From positions 1 through 64,000 of the forward strand of contig NZ_BDCE01000051.1 in NCBI RefSeq assembly GCF_001613345.1: 64,000 nucleotides of DNA, in the 5' to 3' direction. Each line of letters starts with the position of its first letter. The stretch's first letter is position 1. Position numbers and translations under genes: made by a program. Below, piece by piece: positions 42,626-51,560 of this stretch. Source of the stretch: Nocardia uniformis NBRC 13702. Lineage in GTDB: Bacteria > Actinomycetota > Actinomycetes > Mycobacteriales > Mycobacteriaceae. The notes below the pieces were generated by a model, which searched no databases, was not told where the DNA came from, and worked only from the letters and a program-made list of their open reading frames with translations.

Positions 42626-43060
42626 CTAGACGGGAGCCAGCCGGAGATTGCCGATCAGACGGCGAATGCGGATCTCGATCTGGTCGCGAATCGCGCGGAT
42701 CTCTTCGATGTCGTGACCCGCGGGGTCGGGGAGCGGCCACTGTTCGTAGCGATGACCGGACATGATCGGGTCCGTATCGCCGCATCCCATATCGATGACG
42801 ACATCGGCGGCCCGGACGAGCTCATCGGTCCACGGCTTCGGGTACTCCGCGGTGATATCGATGCCGCGTTCGGACATGGCCTGCACCACGAGGGGGTTGA
42901 TCTGCGCGGCGGGCGCCGAGCCGCCGGACCACGCGGTGGCGCGACCGCCGACCAGGTGATTGAAGAATCCCAGTGCCATCTGCGATCGCCCCGCATTGTG
43001 CGTGCACACGAACAGCACCGCCGGACCCGGTGACAGGTCGTGTTCCACGTGCTCGGTCAT
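42626..43060 (-). CDS. arsC: Arsenate reductase ArsC (low-molecular-weight phosphatase fold)
   Basis: The 144-residue protein has the P-loop VCTHNAGRSQMA with nucleophile Cys19 and Arg25 (C-X5-R-S). The downstream Asp is in text DPAGHDIEEIRAIRD. This is the LMW-PTPase-type ArsC; actinobacterial members use mycothiol/mycoredoxin to reduce arsenate to arsenite. ATG 43060 has GGAG upstream; the longer frame lacks coding character. No arsenite pump or ArsR lies next to it. A low-molecular-weight protein tyrosine phosphatase role is less likely given HNAGRSQ. Confidence 0.82.
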   Translation of the reverse strand: MTEHVEHDLSPGPAVLFVCTHNAGRSQMALGFFNHLVGGRATAWSGGSAPAAQINPLVVQAMSERGIDITAEYPKPWTDELVRAADVVIDMGCGDTDPIMSGHRYEQWPLPDPAGHDIEEIRAIRDQIEIRIRRLIGNLRLAPV

Positions 43061-43186
43061 GATCCACTCCGTTCTGCAACGACGGCCGATTTCGGATAGA
43101 TCGGCCTCGTTGCCCAGATGCGGATGCGTCGAACCGCGAAACCAGTCTCCCTGTCTTCGGCCGCCCCCGCCACCACCGCGACACCA

Positions 43187-43215
43187 TTGACTGATACGTG
43201 GAGTAACACTTACCT
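43187..43215 (+). promoter_or_regulatory. Candidate sigma-70 promoter of the AurF-like gene
   Basis: TTGACT (43187-43192) and TTACCT (43210-43215) are separated by 17 bases, upstream of the GTG at 43259. The -35 matches the consensus in five of six bases and the -10 is weak. Confidence 0.4.
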
Positions 43216-43258
43216 TGGAGTGTGGTGCCGCAGGCACCGTGCGAAAAGGAGGACAACG

Positions 43259-44269
43259 GTGTCCACAATCACCGAATCACACCATGACCCGGCGGCCGAT
43301 CAAGCCCTGGAGTACGCGCGCACGCTGATGCTGCTCTCCGAGGGATCGGTGCACCGGCACTTCGATCCATTCGACGATATCGATTGGGACAACCCCGATT
43401 TCGATGTCGATGCCGGACCCGAACGCTGGACCCTACCGGCCTCGGGCGACCCGCTCGGCCGGCACGCCTGGTACCGGGCGCTGCGCCCCGAACAGCAGAT
43501 CGCGATCGGCAAGTACCGTCAGGCCAATATCGCCAAGGTCGGCCTGCAATTCGAGTCCCTGCTCATCAGCGGTATGGTGCAACACACATTCGGCCTGCCC
43601 AATGGTTCCCCGGAATTCCGGTACTGCTCCCACGAAATGATCGAGGAGCACAACCACACCCTGATGTTCCAGGAGATGGTCAATCGCATCGGCATCGATG
43701 TGCCGGGTATGGGCCCGCTGGTGCGGCAGGTCCGCCACATTGTCGTTCCCATGGCGGTCCTGTTCCCGAACCTCTTCTTCATGGCCGTACTCGCGGGCGA
43801 GGAACCCATCGACCACATCCAGAAGGCGATCCTGCGCTCCGGCGACCAGGTGCATCCGATCATGCGCGGTGTGATGGCGATCCATGTGGCCGAGGAGGCC
43901 CGCCACATCTCCTTCGCCCATGAATTCCTGGAACACCATGTGCCGGAATCGAATGCGGTCAACAAGCTGGTGCTGTCGGTAGCCATGCCCATTGTCATGC
44001 GCATTGCCGGACGGGCGATCGTCACCCCGCCCCGCTCGTTCTTCAAGGAATTCGATATCCCCGACCACGTCCGCAAGGAGCTGTTCTACGGCTCGGACGA
44101 GGCCAAACAGGTCTTCGCCGACTACTTCGTGGACGTCCGCGCTCTGGCCGAACGTATCGGTCTGATGAACCCGGTGTCGAAGCAGGTCTGGAAGCTCCTC
44201 CGCATCGACGGCCCCACCAGCCGCTACCGGTCGGAGCCGCTCCGGAAGAAGGTCAGCGGCAAGTCGTAG
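43259..44269 (+). CDS. AurF-like diiron oxygenase family protein
   Basis: The 336-residue all-helical protein carries the AurF family metal ligands. These are in QFESLLISGMVQH, EMIEEHNHTLMFQEM and HVAEEARHISFAHEFLE. AurF N-oxygenates p-aminobenzoate; most homologues act on unknown amines or acyl substrates. GTG 43259 has GGAGG six to seven bases upstream. It is divergent from arsC and its end overlaps the convergent beta-helix gene by 17 bases. The substrate cannot be told. Confidence 0.85.
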   Translation: MSTITESHHDPAADQALEYARTLMLLSEGSVHRHFDPFDDIDWDNPDFDVDAGPERWTLPASGDPLGRHAWYRALRPEQQIAIGKYRQANIAKVGLQFESLLISGMVQHTFGLPNGSPEFRYCSHEMIEEHNHTLMFQEMVNRIGIDVPGMGPLVRQVRHIVVPMAVLFPNLFFMAVLAGEEPIDHIQKAILRSGDQVHPIMRGVMAIHVAEEARHISFAHEFLEHHVPESNAVNKLVLSVAMPIVMRIAGRAIVTPPRSFFKEFDIPDHVRKELFYGSDEAKQVFADYFVDVRALAERIGLMNPVSKQVWKLLRIDGPTSRYRSEPLRKKVSGKS

Positions 44270-45884
44270 GGATTGCCGCGAGGTCTACTCGCGGGTGATC
44301 GGCGGCGAGGCAGGCCTGCGCGGTGCCATCGAGGGCGCCGGTACCGAATTCCACTGTCGCGCTGCCGATCACATCCTGATTCCGGGCCCGGATGAGGGAC
44401 TGCGCGGCGGCGGCGATATCGGTGCGGACGATGGTGCCGCGCAGGACGGCCGTATCGCCGATATTGACGATATTGATCCCGTTGGCCGCCGTGCCGTTGA
44501 TGGTGGTGTCCCGAATATCGAAGATCAGCTCCGCCGTCGACGGGGCGGCACCGGTTGGGGTGTACGCGATCAGGCCGATGCCGTCGGCGCTGCAATCGCC
44601 GAAGTCGGAGTTCGTGACGGTGAGGTCGGTATGCGCGGTCCGGCCGAAGTTCGTGGTGACCAGGCAGGTTCCGAGATTGGCGGGGACCACGGGGTTGAGC
44701 GCGGCGGCGGGGAATGAGGAGTGGTGGGCTCGAACGTTGTCGAGGGTGAGGGATTGGCGCGCGCCCTCGGTGCTCAGGTTGTAGTTCTCGATAATGTCAC
44801 CGCGAACGGTGTCGAAGGTGCTGTTGGTGACGGTTACGCGGCTGTCGGGTGTGCCATTGGTGGTGACGTATTCCAGGCCGTTGGCGGAGAAGTTGCCGTG
44901 GCCTTCGCGGAATTCATTGCGGTCGATGGTGACGTCGAGACGGGCCCGGCCCATCGGGTTGATGAAAATACCCTCGCTATCGGCGAGGTGGTTCAGCGGC
45001 GAGCTGAGCGGGGCGATATCGAGTTGGGAGTTGCCGATCAGCTCGGCGGTGAGGTGCGCGTCATCCGCGGCCTGTAAACCCATGGCGAGGACCGAGAGTT
45101 TAGCCAAGCCCAGGTTGATATTTCGGGTCGTATTGTCGGTGACCCGTGCGGTAACGCGGCTGGTCCCGTGTGCGCGAATATCGATGCCGTCACCACATGC
45201 GGTGTCGCGGACCGTATTTCCCTCGATGCGGACGGTGCCGGTCGCCGTCGAGAAGTCGGTCATAATGGCCGCCCACCCGTTATTGAGGGTGATGAAGTTC
45301 GGCAGTGGCGGCGCGGCGACCCCGACCGCGATGGTCGGCGGGATGGAGAATGGGCCGATCATGAACCCGTCGGCGCACTGCTGGTTGGTCGCGGCGACAA
45401 TATTGCCGGTGATCACGGCATCGACGGCGTCGTTTCCATAGATGCCACCGCGGCGCGCACCGTCGATGACCAGGTTGCGGACCTCGGCACCGGGAGCCAG
45501 CCGCACGGCATCACCGTCGTGGTTCGCCGTGCTGTTCGTAATACGGGGTAACGCGGCATCGTTCGCTGCGCCGAGCACCGCGGCTCCCCCACCGACCAGC
45601 TTCTGACCGGCCTTCAGTGCGATACCGCCGTCCAATGCGCGCACCGACGACGCGACCGGCTGCACCACGATCGTGTCGCCCGGCCGCGACGCGGTCTCGG
45701 CCCGCGCCAGCGAATCGAACGGCGAGTCGACAGTTCCGGCACCGTCCGTGCCCGCGACCGCGCTGACGTACCACGTCGCCGAATCAGGCTGTGCCTGAGC
45801 GACTCCGGTCGAATGCGAAGCGCAGACGAGGAGTACGAGCGCCGAGACGCGGACGACGCGGCGAGCTACAGTGCTGTGGTTCAT
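44253..45884 (-). CDS. Secreted right-handed parallel beta-helix protein
   Basis: The 543-residue protein has a signal peptide (VRVSALVLLVCASHSTGVAQA). A start typical of pectate-lyase-like proteins follows (WYVSAVAGTDGAGTVDSPF, then LARAETASRPGDTIVVQP). About fifteen irregular repeats have the beta-helix rhythm (VRIEGNTVRDTACGDGIDI, LDVTIDRNEFREGHGNFSA, VTVTNSTFDTVRGDIIENY). Such proteins bind or cleave polysaccharides or serve as surface proteins; no catalytic residues are certain. ATG 45884 has a GGAG-type site. It is single, with its 3' end overlapping the AurF-like gene. Confidence 0.85.
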   Translation of the reverse strand: MNHSTVARRVVRVSALVLLVCASHSTGVAQAQPDSATWYVSAVAGTDGAGTVDSPFDSLARAETASRPGDTIVVQPVASSVRALDGGIALKAGQKLVGGGAAVLGAANDAALPRITNSTANHDGDAVRLAPGAEVRNLVIDGARRGGIYGNDAVDAVITGNIVAATNQQCADGFMIGPFSIPPTIAVGVAAPPLPNFITLNNGWAAIMTDFSTATGTVRIEGNTVRDTACGDGIDIRAHGTSRVTARVTDNTTRNINLGLAKLSVLAMGLQAADDAHLTAELIGNSQLDIAPLSSPLNHLADSEGIFINPMGRARLDVTIDRNEFREGHGNFSANGLEYVTTNGTPDSRVTVTNSTFDTVRGDIIENYNLSTEGARQSLTLDNVRAHHSSFPAAALNPVVPANLGTCLVTTNFGRTAHTDLTVTNSDFGDCSADGIGLIAYTPTGAAPSTAELIFDIRDTTINGTAANGINIVNIGDTAVLRGTIVRTDIAAAAQSLIRARNQDVIGSATVEFGTGALDGTAQACLAADHPRVDLAAIPTTCR

Positions 45885-46044
45885 ATCGCTCCGGGGTGTG
45901 CGCAAAGGATGGCATCCACATTTCCAGCTACCGTCGATACCGTCTATCCGGCAAAAACCCAGGAAAGACGGTAGGCGACCGGGCTACCTGCACAACACGT
46001 CGACAGCGGAGCACCAGCGGCTCCCGTTGTCCGCCCGCATACGT

Positions 46045-46937
46045 TCACATTCCATTGCATTCGATGATCGGTGCCGGGTAGTCAGCGCCGAGAATCCCGG
46101 CGCGCCAGGGTTTATGGATGGCAGGTCCGGGGATATGTGCCAGCTCCGGAATCCAGCGGCGCACGTAGTCACCCTCCGGGTCATAGCGTTCGGCCTGCCG
46201 GATCGGATTGAGAACCCGATTGGGGCGGGTGTCGGTACCGGTCCCCGCGACCCATTGCCAATTCATTGGTCGAGGCATAGTCGCCGATCGGACCGGCCAC
46301 CCAGTCGCGCAAGAGTTTTCGGCCCGTGGTCTCACCGCCCACCGCGAGCGCCGGAGAGGTCGGCTCGGCACACAGGTCGGCGAACACCGGGAGCGGTTCG
46401 CTGCGCACCGGCGGCACGACCAGCGCGGTCGGTGGGCGAATCACCGTCCGCACCGGGGTTTCGAGCCAGCGCCGGAAGTACGGTGTGAAGACCGCGAAAT
46501 GATCGCGACCCGAGGACGGCAGCACCGCGGCGCGATCGGCGACGGTGATCGAGTCCGAATGCACGTGCAGCACACAGCCCCGCCGTTGCAAGCGAGTTCG
46601 CAGCGTCGATTCACGCAGGCAGCTATAGCGACTCACATCGGCCGCCAGATGGACGCTGTCCGCCCCCCACCTCGCCCGCCACCGCGTCGACTTCGCTGGC
46701 AACCTCGCCCCGCCGCACCACCAATCGCCCACCGACAGCACGCAGTTCGGCGTCCAATTCGCCGAGGGCGGTGGTGAGGAACCGGATCCGGTTGGGCGAG
46801 GCAGCCGGTCCCGACACAATGCGGTCGTCCACCACGAATAGCGGCACCACCGCCGTACCCACTCGGCAGGCCGCCACCAGCATGGGATTATCGCGAATCC
46901 GCAGATCTCGGGTGAACAGCGCGATGGCGACACTCAT
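46045..46937 (-). pseudogene. phr: Deoxyribodipyrimidine photolyase, frameshifted with internal deletion
   Basis: Three frames carry consecutive pieces of a photolyase. The N terminus (from ATG 46937) is VAIALFTRDLRIRDNPML, then VVPLFVVDDRIVSG. A second frame continues ADSVHLAADVSRYSCLRE to ETTGRKLLRDWVAGP. A third frame holds the C-terminal part NWQWVAGTGTDTRPNRVLNP and QAERYDPEGDYVRRW. The first shift lies in a G run near 46662-46667 and the second near 46255-46270. At the second join the FAD-binding middle part, about 150 residues, is missing. Loss of that part rules out function and makes this real decay rather than only sequencing error. Confidence 0.85.
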
Positions 46938-47062
46938 CGGGCACACTGCTCCTGTCGGATCGTCGTGCGGCTGCCGCGGGACGAACGCCCAGCATGCTAC
47001 CGCGACGACGACCGACTCCTCGGTCAACGCACCTGGTGTGCGCTGACCGAGGTTATTTCAGC

Positions 47063-47644
47063 TCACGCCATGGCGAAGCGAAGCAGGGCCTGCATATCGC
47101 CCTGCTTGATCTTGCCCTTGCGGTCGAGCACCTCGAGCTGCCACACCTGGCCGGTGCGGAAGGCGCGGGCGATCGCATTGGCGTTATCCGCACCGAGCAT
47201 CGACGGCCAGATATCGGCGACCTGCTGGGTGCCGCCGCCGGTGGCGTCGTAGATCTTGAACGAGATGTTGTTGGCCTTCTCGAAGGAGGTGCCCTTCTTG
47301 AACGCGGCCGCCACGAACACGATGGAGTCGATTCCGCCGGGTACCTCACTGAAGGTGACATGCACGGTTTCGTCGTCGCCGCTGGCCGCGCCGGTCTGCT
47401 CGTCGCCGGTGTGGATGACCGAGCCGTTGCCGAGCGGATCGAGTGAATCCAGGCCCGCGAACCGCACCGGCTCCGCGCCCTGCATGAGGATGGCGATCAG
47501 ATCCAGGTCGACGCCCTTCTTTCGGCGTGCGATACCCAGTAGACCGCCGCTGGTCCCGGCGGACGGGTCCCAGCTCACCCCCACACTCATCTTGGTGATA
47601 CCAGCGAGATCCGCAGCGCCGTCTTCTTTTCTGAGCGTAATCAC
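47063..47644 (-). CDS. TerD family protein (paralogue of the copy at 24.9-25.5 kb)
   Basis: The 193-residue TerD protein starts with GTG and ITLRKEDGAADLAGITKM. It has GLLGIARRKKGVDLDLIAIL, GDEQTGAASGDDETVHV and a C terminus KIKQGDMQALLRFAMA. By eye about 170 of 193 positions equal those of the other copy; differences cluster around SEVPGGID and the C-terminal third. It is isolated from the main TerD/PP2C group and follows the photolyase pseudogene. It is probably cytosolic, binding calcium or acting as a stress-complex subunit. Confidence 0.88.
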   Translation of the reverse strand: MITLRKEDGAADLAGITKMSVGVSWDPSAGTSGGLLGIARRKKGVDLDLIAILMQGAEPVRFAGLDSLDPLGNGSVIHTGDEQTGAASGDDETVHVTFSEVPGGIDSIVFVAAAFKKGTSFEKANNISFKIYDATGGGTQQVADIWPSMLGADNANAIARAFRTGQVWQLEVLDRKGKIKQGDMQALLRFAMA

Positions 47645-47714
47645 GTCCTCAGCCTACCGGCGATCCGCGCGACGGGGCACCGCGGCGATTCTCGGCACCC
47701 GCCAACGGAATTGC

Positions 47715-48221
47715 TCAGCTCGGATGACCCGGTTCGAGGTCGGCGACATCGCGGTAATGCAGCACGTTGATCGATTGGGCTGGGGCCGAACCGAATTCGG
47801 GCGATACGACGACGCCCTCGTGATCACCGAAGTCGTGCCGTGTGATGATGCGCCCGACGAACCAGGCGGCGGCGTCGTCGAGCACCGGGGCTCCATGTGG
47901 CCCCACCCGCCATCGGCACCAGCTGTACTTGTCCACCTCATCACCGGTTTCGGCGCCGAACAACTGCGCCAGCGCGGTATTGTCGCGGTCCACCAGATGA
48001 ACGGCGAGATGGTGCGCCGCCGCGGCGATCCGATAGGTCCGATTGGCTTTCGACAAACACACCAGAAACCGCGGCGGCTCGATACTCACCTGGGACGCGA
48101 ACCCCACTACACATCCGGCACGTTCGGCGTCAACCGCGACGGTCACAATGAATATCGGTGCGTCAGCGGCGGCGACCACCGCGTCGAACACCTCCCGCAC
48201 CTCACTCGCCTCCGAGTTCAT
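47715..48221 (-). CDS. Flavin reductase-like FMN-binding protein
   Basis: The 168-residue protein matches the flavin_reduct fold: PIFIVTVAVDAERAGCVVGF, ASQVSIEPPRFLVCLSKANR, VHLVDRDNTALAQLFGAETG, then HGAPVLDDAAAWFVGRI. Such proteins reduce free FMN/FAD with NAD(P)H for monooxygenases or bind flavin for other oxidoreductions. ATG 48221 lies inside the end of the upstream 70-residue gene (20-base overlap), so the pair is co-translated. No monooxygenase partner is adjacent. Confidence 0.82.
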   Translation of the reverse strand: MNSEASEVREVFDAVVAAADAPIFIVTVAVDAERAGCVVGFASQVSIEPPRFLVCLSKANRTYRIAAAAHHLAVHLVDRDNTALAQLFGAETGDEVDKYSWCRWRVGPHGAPVLDDAAAWFVGRIITRHDFGDHEGVVVSPEFGSAPAQSINVLHYRDVADLEPGHPS

Positions 48222-48414
48222 GGCAGGTATACAGCAGCATCCGCAGCGCGAATTCGACTGTCCGCTCCAAGACTCGCTCGGGTTCACCATCGAACACCTG
48301 GTGGCTCACCTGTTGTCCCGACTCGGTTTCCACCGCGAACCACACCGATCCGGCGGGCGCGCCGTCCTGCGCATATCGAGCGAGCTGTTCCGCATACGCC
48401 AGCACATCATCCAT
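48202..48414 (-). CDS. Small hypothetical protein upstream of flavin reductase
   Basis: The 70-residue acidic protein begins MDDVLAYAEQLARYAQDG and contains VWFAVETESGQQVSHQVF and RVLERTVEFALRMLLYTC. It looks like a compact alpha/beta protein with no known family. GGAGGG lies seven bases before ATG 48414. It overlaps the flavin reductase start, which supports it being a real gene in a two-gene operon. Confidence 0.65.
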   Translation of the reverse strand: MDDVLAYAEQLARYAQDGAPAGSVWFAVETESGQQVSHQVFDGEPERVLERTVEFALRMLLYTCHELGGE

Positions 48415-48490
48415 AGTCGTCCCTCCGATCGACCGCTTCCACCTCCGCCACTATCCTCCTGGCGTTCCGGTGCGGTCGTTCACCGGTATT

Positions 48491-49762
48491 TCATCGGGTT
48501 CCGAGCCAGGTCAGGGCGGCGGTGGTCATGGCGGTGACGCCAATGGTGATCGAGGGGTCGATAACGGGTGCGTAGGTCGCGGTGTGCGGGCCCGGAATCG
48601 TTTTGAGGTCGACCTGGCCGGTCATGATGTCGTGCAGGATTTCCACGACATCGGTACTGCCGAACAATTCCGGATCGAGGACGCCGAACAGCCAAAAGCA
48701 GATGGGCGCACCGGCGGCCGTAGCGAAAGTTCCGACATCCTCGCTGCCGGTGAGCCGGCCGGGGTCGAAAACCTTGTCGGGACCGAATATTTCACCGAAC
48801 GCGGCCATTGTTCGGCGGGTCGCGTCAATATCGTTGACCAGGACAGGGAAGGCGTCGATGACGGTGGTGTCGGGTTTCCATTCGGCACCGGCGGCCGCCG
48901 CTTCGGCCTGCACGATGCGATCCACGGCGGCGAGTACTTTCGCGCGGGTTTCCGGGGTGAAGGTGCGGATATTGAGGCGCAGTTCGGCGTCGTCGGGAAT
49001 GATGTTGTCCTTTGTTCCGGCACGCATCATTCCGACCGTCACCACCGCGGCATCGTCGGCGGCGACCTCCCGGGACACGATGGTCTGTAGTCGCATGACC
49101 GTGGCCGCCGCCATGACCACCGGATCGATGGTGACCTCGGGCCGAGAGCCGTGTCCGCCGTGACCGTGCATGATGATTCGCAGCGCGTCGGTGGCCGCCG
49201 CCGCGGTGCCGCCGTGTCCGCCGACCACGCCTACCGGGAATGGCGCGGTGTGTTGGGCCAGTACGATATCGGGCTTTCCGAAGCGGTCGAACAAGCCGTC
49301 GTCGACCATGGCCTGCGCGCCGCGACCGGTTTCCTCGGCCGGTTGGAATACCGCCAGCACCGTCCCCGACCATGAATGACGGGCATCGGCAAGTAGTTTC
49401 AGCGCGCCCAACAAACAGGTGGCGTGCATATCGTGGCCGCACGCGTGCATTACCAGGTCGGCCTGCGACGCGTACGGCAGACCGGTCGCCTCGCGGATGG
49501 GGAGCGCATCGAAATCCGCCCGCAGCAATACCGTTGGTCCGGTCCCGTTCGCCAGGACGGCCACCACACCGGTGCCGCCGACTCCGGTGGTCACCTGATA
49601 GCCGAGTGCCGTCGCACGTTTGGCCACTTCATCGGCGGTGCGATGCTCGGCACCCGATAATTCGGGATGCGTGTGCAGATCGCGGTAGAAATCGGCCAGA
49701 TCGGAGCGAATCGCGTCCAATCCCGCCAATGCCGAATTGATGGCCGTTACGTCCGACATCAT
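48491..49762 (-). CDS. M20 family metallohydrolase (hippurate hydrolase/amidohydrolase-like)
   Basis: The 423-residue enzyme has the M20D motifs LLRADFDALPIREATGLPYA, MHACGHDMHATCLLG (Cys and His metal ligands) and FQPAEETGRGAQAM (Glu base and metal ligand), with a lid domain MHGHGGHGSRPEV. It hydrolyses N-acyl amino acids or related amides in the cytosol. AGGGAG lies upstream of ATG 49762. It is downstream of the aminotransferase on the same strand but separated by a strong terminator. It may release amino compounds that feed the transaminase; this is inference. Confidence 0.85.
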   Translation of the reverse strand: MMSDVTAINSALAGLDAIRSDLADFYRDLHTHPELSGAEHRTADEVAKRATALGYQVTTGVGGTGVVAVLANGTGPTVLLRADFDALPIREATGLPYASQADLVMHACGHDMHATCLLGALKLLADARHSWSGTVLAVFQPAEETGRGAQAMVDDGLFDRFGKPDIVLAQHTAPFPVGVVGGHGGTAAAATDALRIIMHGHGGHGSRPEVTIDPVVMAAATVMRLQTIVSREVAADDAAVVTVGMMRAGTKDNIIPDDAELRLNIRTFTPETRAKVLAAVDRIVQAEAAAAGAEWKPDTTVIDAFPVLVNDIDATRRTMAAFGEIFGPDKVFDPGRLTGSEDVGTFATAAGAPICFWLFGVLDPELFGSTDVVEILHDIMTGQVDLKTIPGPHTATYAPVIDPSITIGVTAMTTAALTWLGTR

Positions 49763-49881
49763 ATTCGCTCCCTAACAATCGCTACGGTCGATCGGGTACG
49801 AAAGCTTCCATGCTTGCTTAACATCGCACGAGTCGAACAGGGTAGCGGGCACTCCGCGCCGCGATCCTCCTGTAACAGGAA

Positions 49882-49917
49882 TAAAAACAGCTCCACCAAC
49901 AAAGTTGGCGGAGCTGT
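49882..49917 (-). terminator. Rho-independent terminator of the aminotransferase gene
   Basis: On the minus strand GCTCCGCCAAC pairs with GTTGGTGGAGC around TTT, with one G-T wobble, followed by a T-run (TTTTT at 49882-49886). It lies 21 bases after the aminotransferase stop. This is the clearest intrinsic terminator in the window. Confidence 0.85.
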
Positions 49918-49937
49918 CGGGTCGGATCGCGATGAAT

Positions 49938-51326
49938 TCAGAGCAGTTTCGCGGCTCCGGTCAGGGCGAATCGCAGTGCGTGTTCCATTTCGTCGAACTG
50001 CCGCTGATCGCAGATCAGCGGCGGTGCCAGCTGGATAACCGGTTCGGCGCGGTCGTCGGCGCGGCAGTGCAGACCCGCTTCGAAGAGCGCCGCGGAGACG
50101 TGGCCCTTGAGGATTCGGGTGCCGTCCTCATCGGTGAACCGTTCCTTGGTGGCCCGATCCTTCACCAGCTCGACGGCCCAGAAGTAGCCGTCACCGCGCA
50201 CCTCGCCGACAATCGGGATGTCGTAGAGCTTTTCGAGGGTCGATTTGAACGCCTGCTCATTGCGGAGTACGTGGCCGTAGAGATCTTCGCGTTCCATGAG
50301 ATCGAGATTGGCCAGTGCCACCGCGCAGGACACGGGATGGCCGCCATAGGTGGAGCCGTGCATAAAGGTTGCGCCGTGCTGGAATGCCTCGGCAATGCGA
50401 TCGCTGACCATAACCGCGCCCAGCGGGGCGTAACCCGAGGTCAGGCCCTTGGCGGTGGTAATGATATCGGGCTGGTAGCCGAACTTCTTCGCGCCGAAAT
50501 CGTATCCGAGGCGACCGAAGGCACAGATCACCTCATCGGAGACCAGCAGGACGTCGTGGCGGTCGCAGATTTCGCGCACGCGCTGGAAGTAGCCGGGCGG
50601 CGGGACGAAGCAGCCGCCGGTGTTCTGTACCGGCTCCAGGAATACCGCGGCCACGGTATCGGCGCCTTCGAAGAGAATGGCCTCCTCGATCCGGTCGGCC
50701 GCCCACCGGCCGTAGGCCTCGTAGTCGTCGGTGTGTTCGGTGGCGCGGTAGAAGTTGGTGTTCGGTACCCGCTGGGTGCTGGGCACCAGGGGCTCGAAAT
50801 CGGCTTTGGCACCGGGGATTCCGGTAATCGACAGCGCACCCATGGAGGTGCCGTGATAGGCCATGGACCGGCTGATCACCTTGTGTTTGGTGGGCTTACC
50901 GGTGAGCTTGAAGTACTGCCGGATCAGCTTCCACGCGGTCTCGACGGATTCGCCACCGCTGACGGTGAAGAACACCCGGTTGAGGTCGCCGGGTGCGGCA
51001 ATGGCCAGCCGTTCGGCGAGTTCGAGTGCGGTCGGATGTGCGTAACCCCAGATCGGGAAGTAGGCGAGTTCGCGGGTCTGGCGCGCGGCGGCCTCGGCCA
51101 GTTCCTCGCGTCCGTGGCCGACCTGTACGGCGAACAGGCCCGCGAGTCCGTCGAGGTAGCGGCGTCCGGCGGAGTCGTAGATGTAGGCCCCCTCACCACG
51201 GACGATCACCGGCACCTCGGCGCCGGTCGCGGCGGAGTGCGGGGTGAAGTGCATCCAGAGGTGGTCGCGGACGATCCGGGCGGAATCGGCCGCGGACAGG
51301 GTGCGGGGCTCACGGATGGCGGTCAT
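49938..51326 (-). CDS. Class III PLP aminotransferase (omega-amino acid/GABA type)
   Basis: The 462-residue fold-type I enzyme has YLDGLAGLFAVQVGHGREE, the cofactor region FTVSGGESVETAWKL, AYHGTSMGALSITGIPG, EPVQNTGGCFVPPPGYF, then VSDEVICAFGRLG and the PLP lysine in TTAKGLTSGYAPLG. It is closest to beta-alanine/GABA/putrescine:pyruvate transaminases. It converts an omega-amino acid to its semialdehyde, which the aldehyde dehydrogenase at 53281 would oxidise. The PucR regulator at 51561 is encoded just upstream on the same strand, and an inverted repeat at 51436-51475 may be its binding site. Confidence 0.88.
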   Translation of the reverse strand: MTAIREPRTLSAADSARIVRDHLWMHFTPHSAATGAEVPVIVRGEGAYIYDSAGRRYLDGLAGLFAVQVGHGREELAEAAARQTRELAYFPIWGYAHPTALELAERLAIAAPGDLNRVFFTVSGGESVETAWKLIRQYFKLTGKPTKHKVISRSMAYHGTSMGALSITGIPGAKADFEPLVPSTQRVPNTNFYRATEHTDDYEAYGRWAADRIEEAILFEGADTVAAVFLEPVQNTGGCFVPPPGYFQRVREICDRHDVLLVSDEVICAFGRLGYDFGAKKFGYQPDIITTAKGLTSGYAPLGAVMVSDRIAEAFQHGATFMHGSTYGGHPVSCAVALANLDLMEREDLYGHVLRNEQAFKSTLEKLYDIPIVGEVRGDGYFWAVELVKDRATKERFTDEDGTRILKGHVSAALFEAGLHCRADDRAEPVIQLAPPLICDQRQFDEMEHALRFALTGAAKLL

Positions 51327-51435
51327 GTACGGACTCCTCGAAGGCGGGAGCGAAGCGCGGTCGCCAGTCGAAACGGGGCGTCGTTCGCAGGTGCTGACTA
51401 CAGCGTTTATCCCAGGCCAGATAAGCGGTTGGCAA

Positions 51436-51475
51436 CTGATTTCGTTGTTGAATCATATCACTGCAACTAAATCAG
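51436..51475 (-). promoter_or_regulatory. Candidate PucR operator upstream of the aminotransferase gene
   Basis: CTGATTTCGTTG (51436-51447) and CAACTAAATCAG (51464-51475) are inverted 12-base arms with one mismatch, separated by 16 AT-rich bases. The position about 110 bases before the aminotransferase start suits activation by PucR. The region is the most AT-rich in this neighbourhood. Confidence 0.5.
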
Positions 51476-51560
51476 CAGACTGCCCATCCTGGGAGTGTTG
51501 ATTCCGCAACTCTGGTCACATGCCATGCCCCGGCGGGGTGCCGTCGGTGGCGATGCGGCA

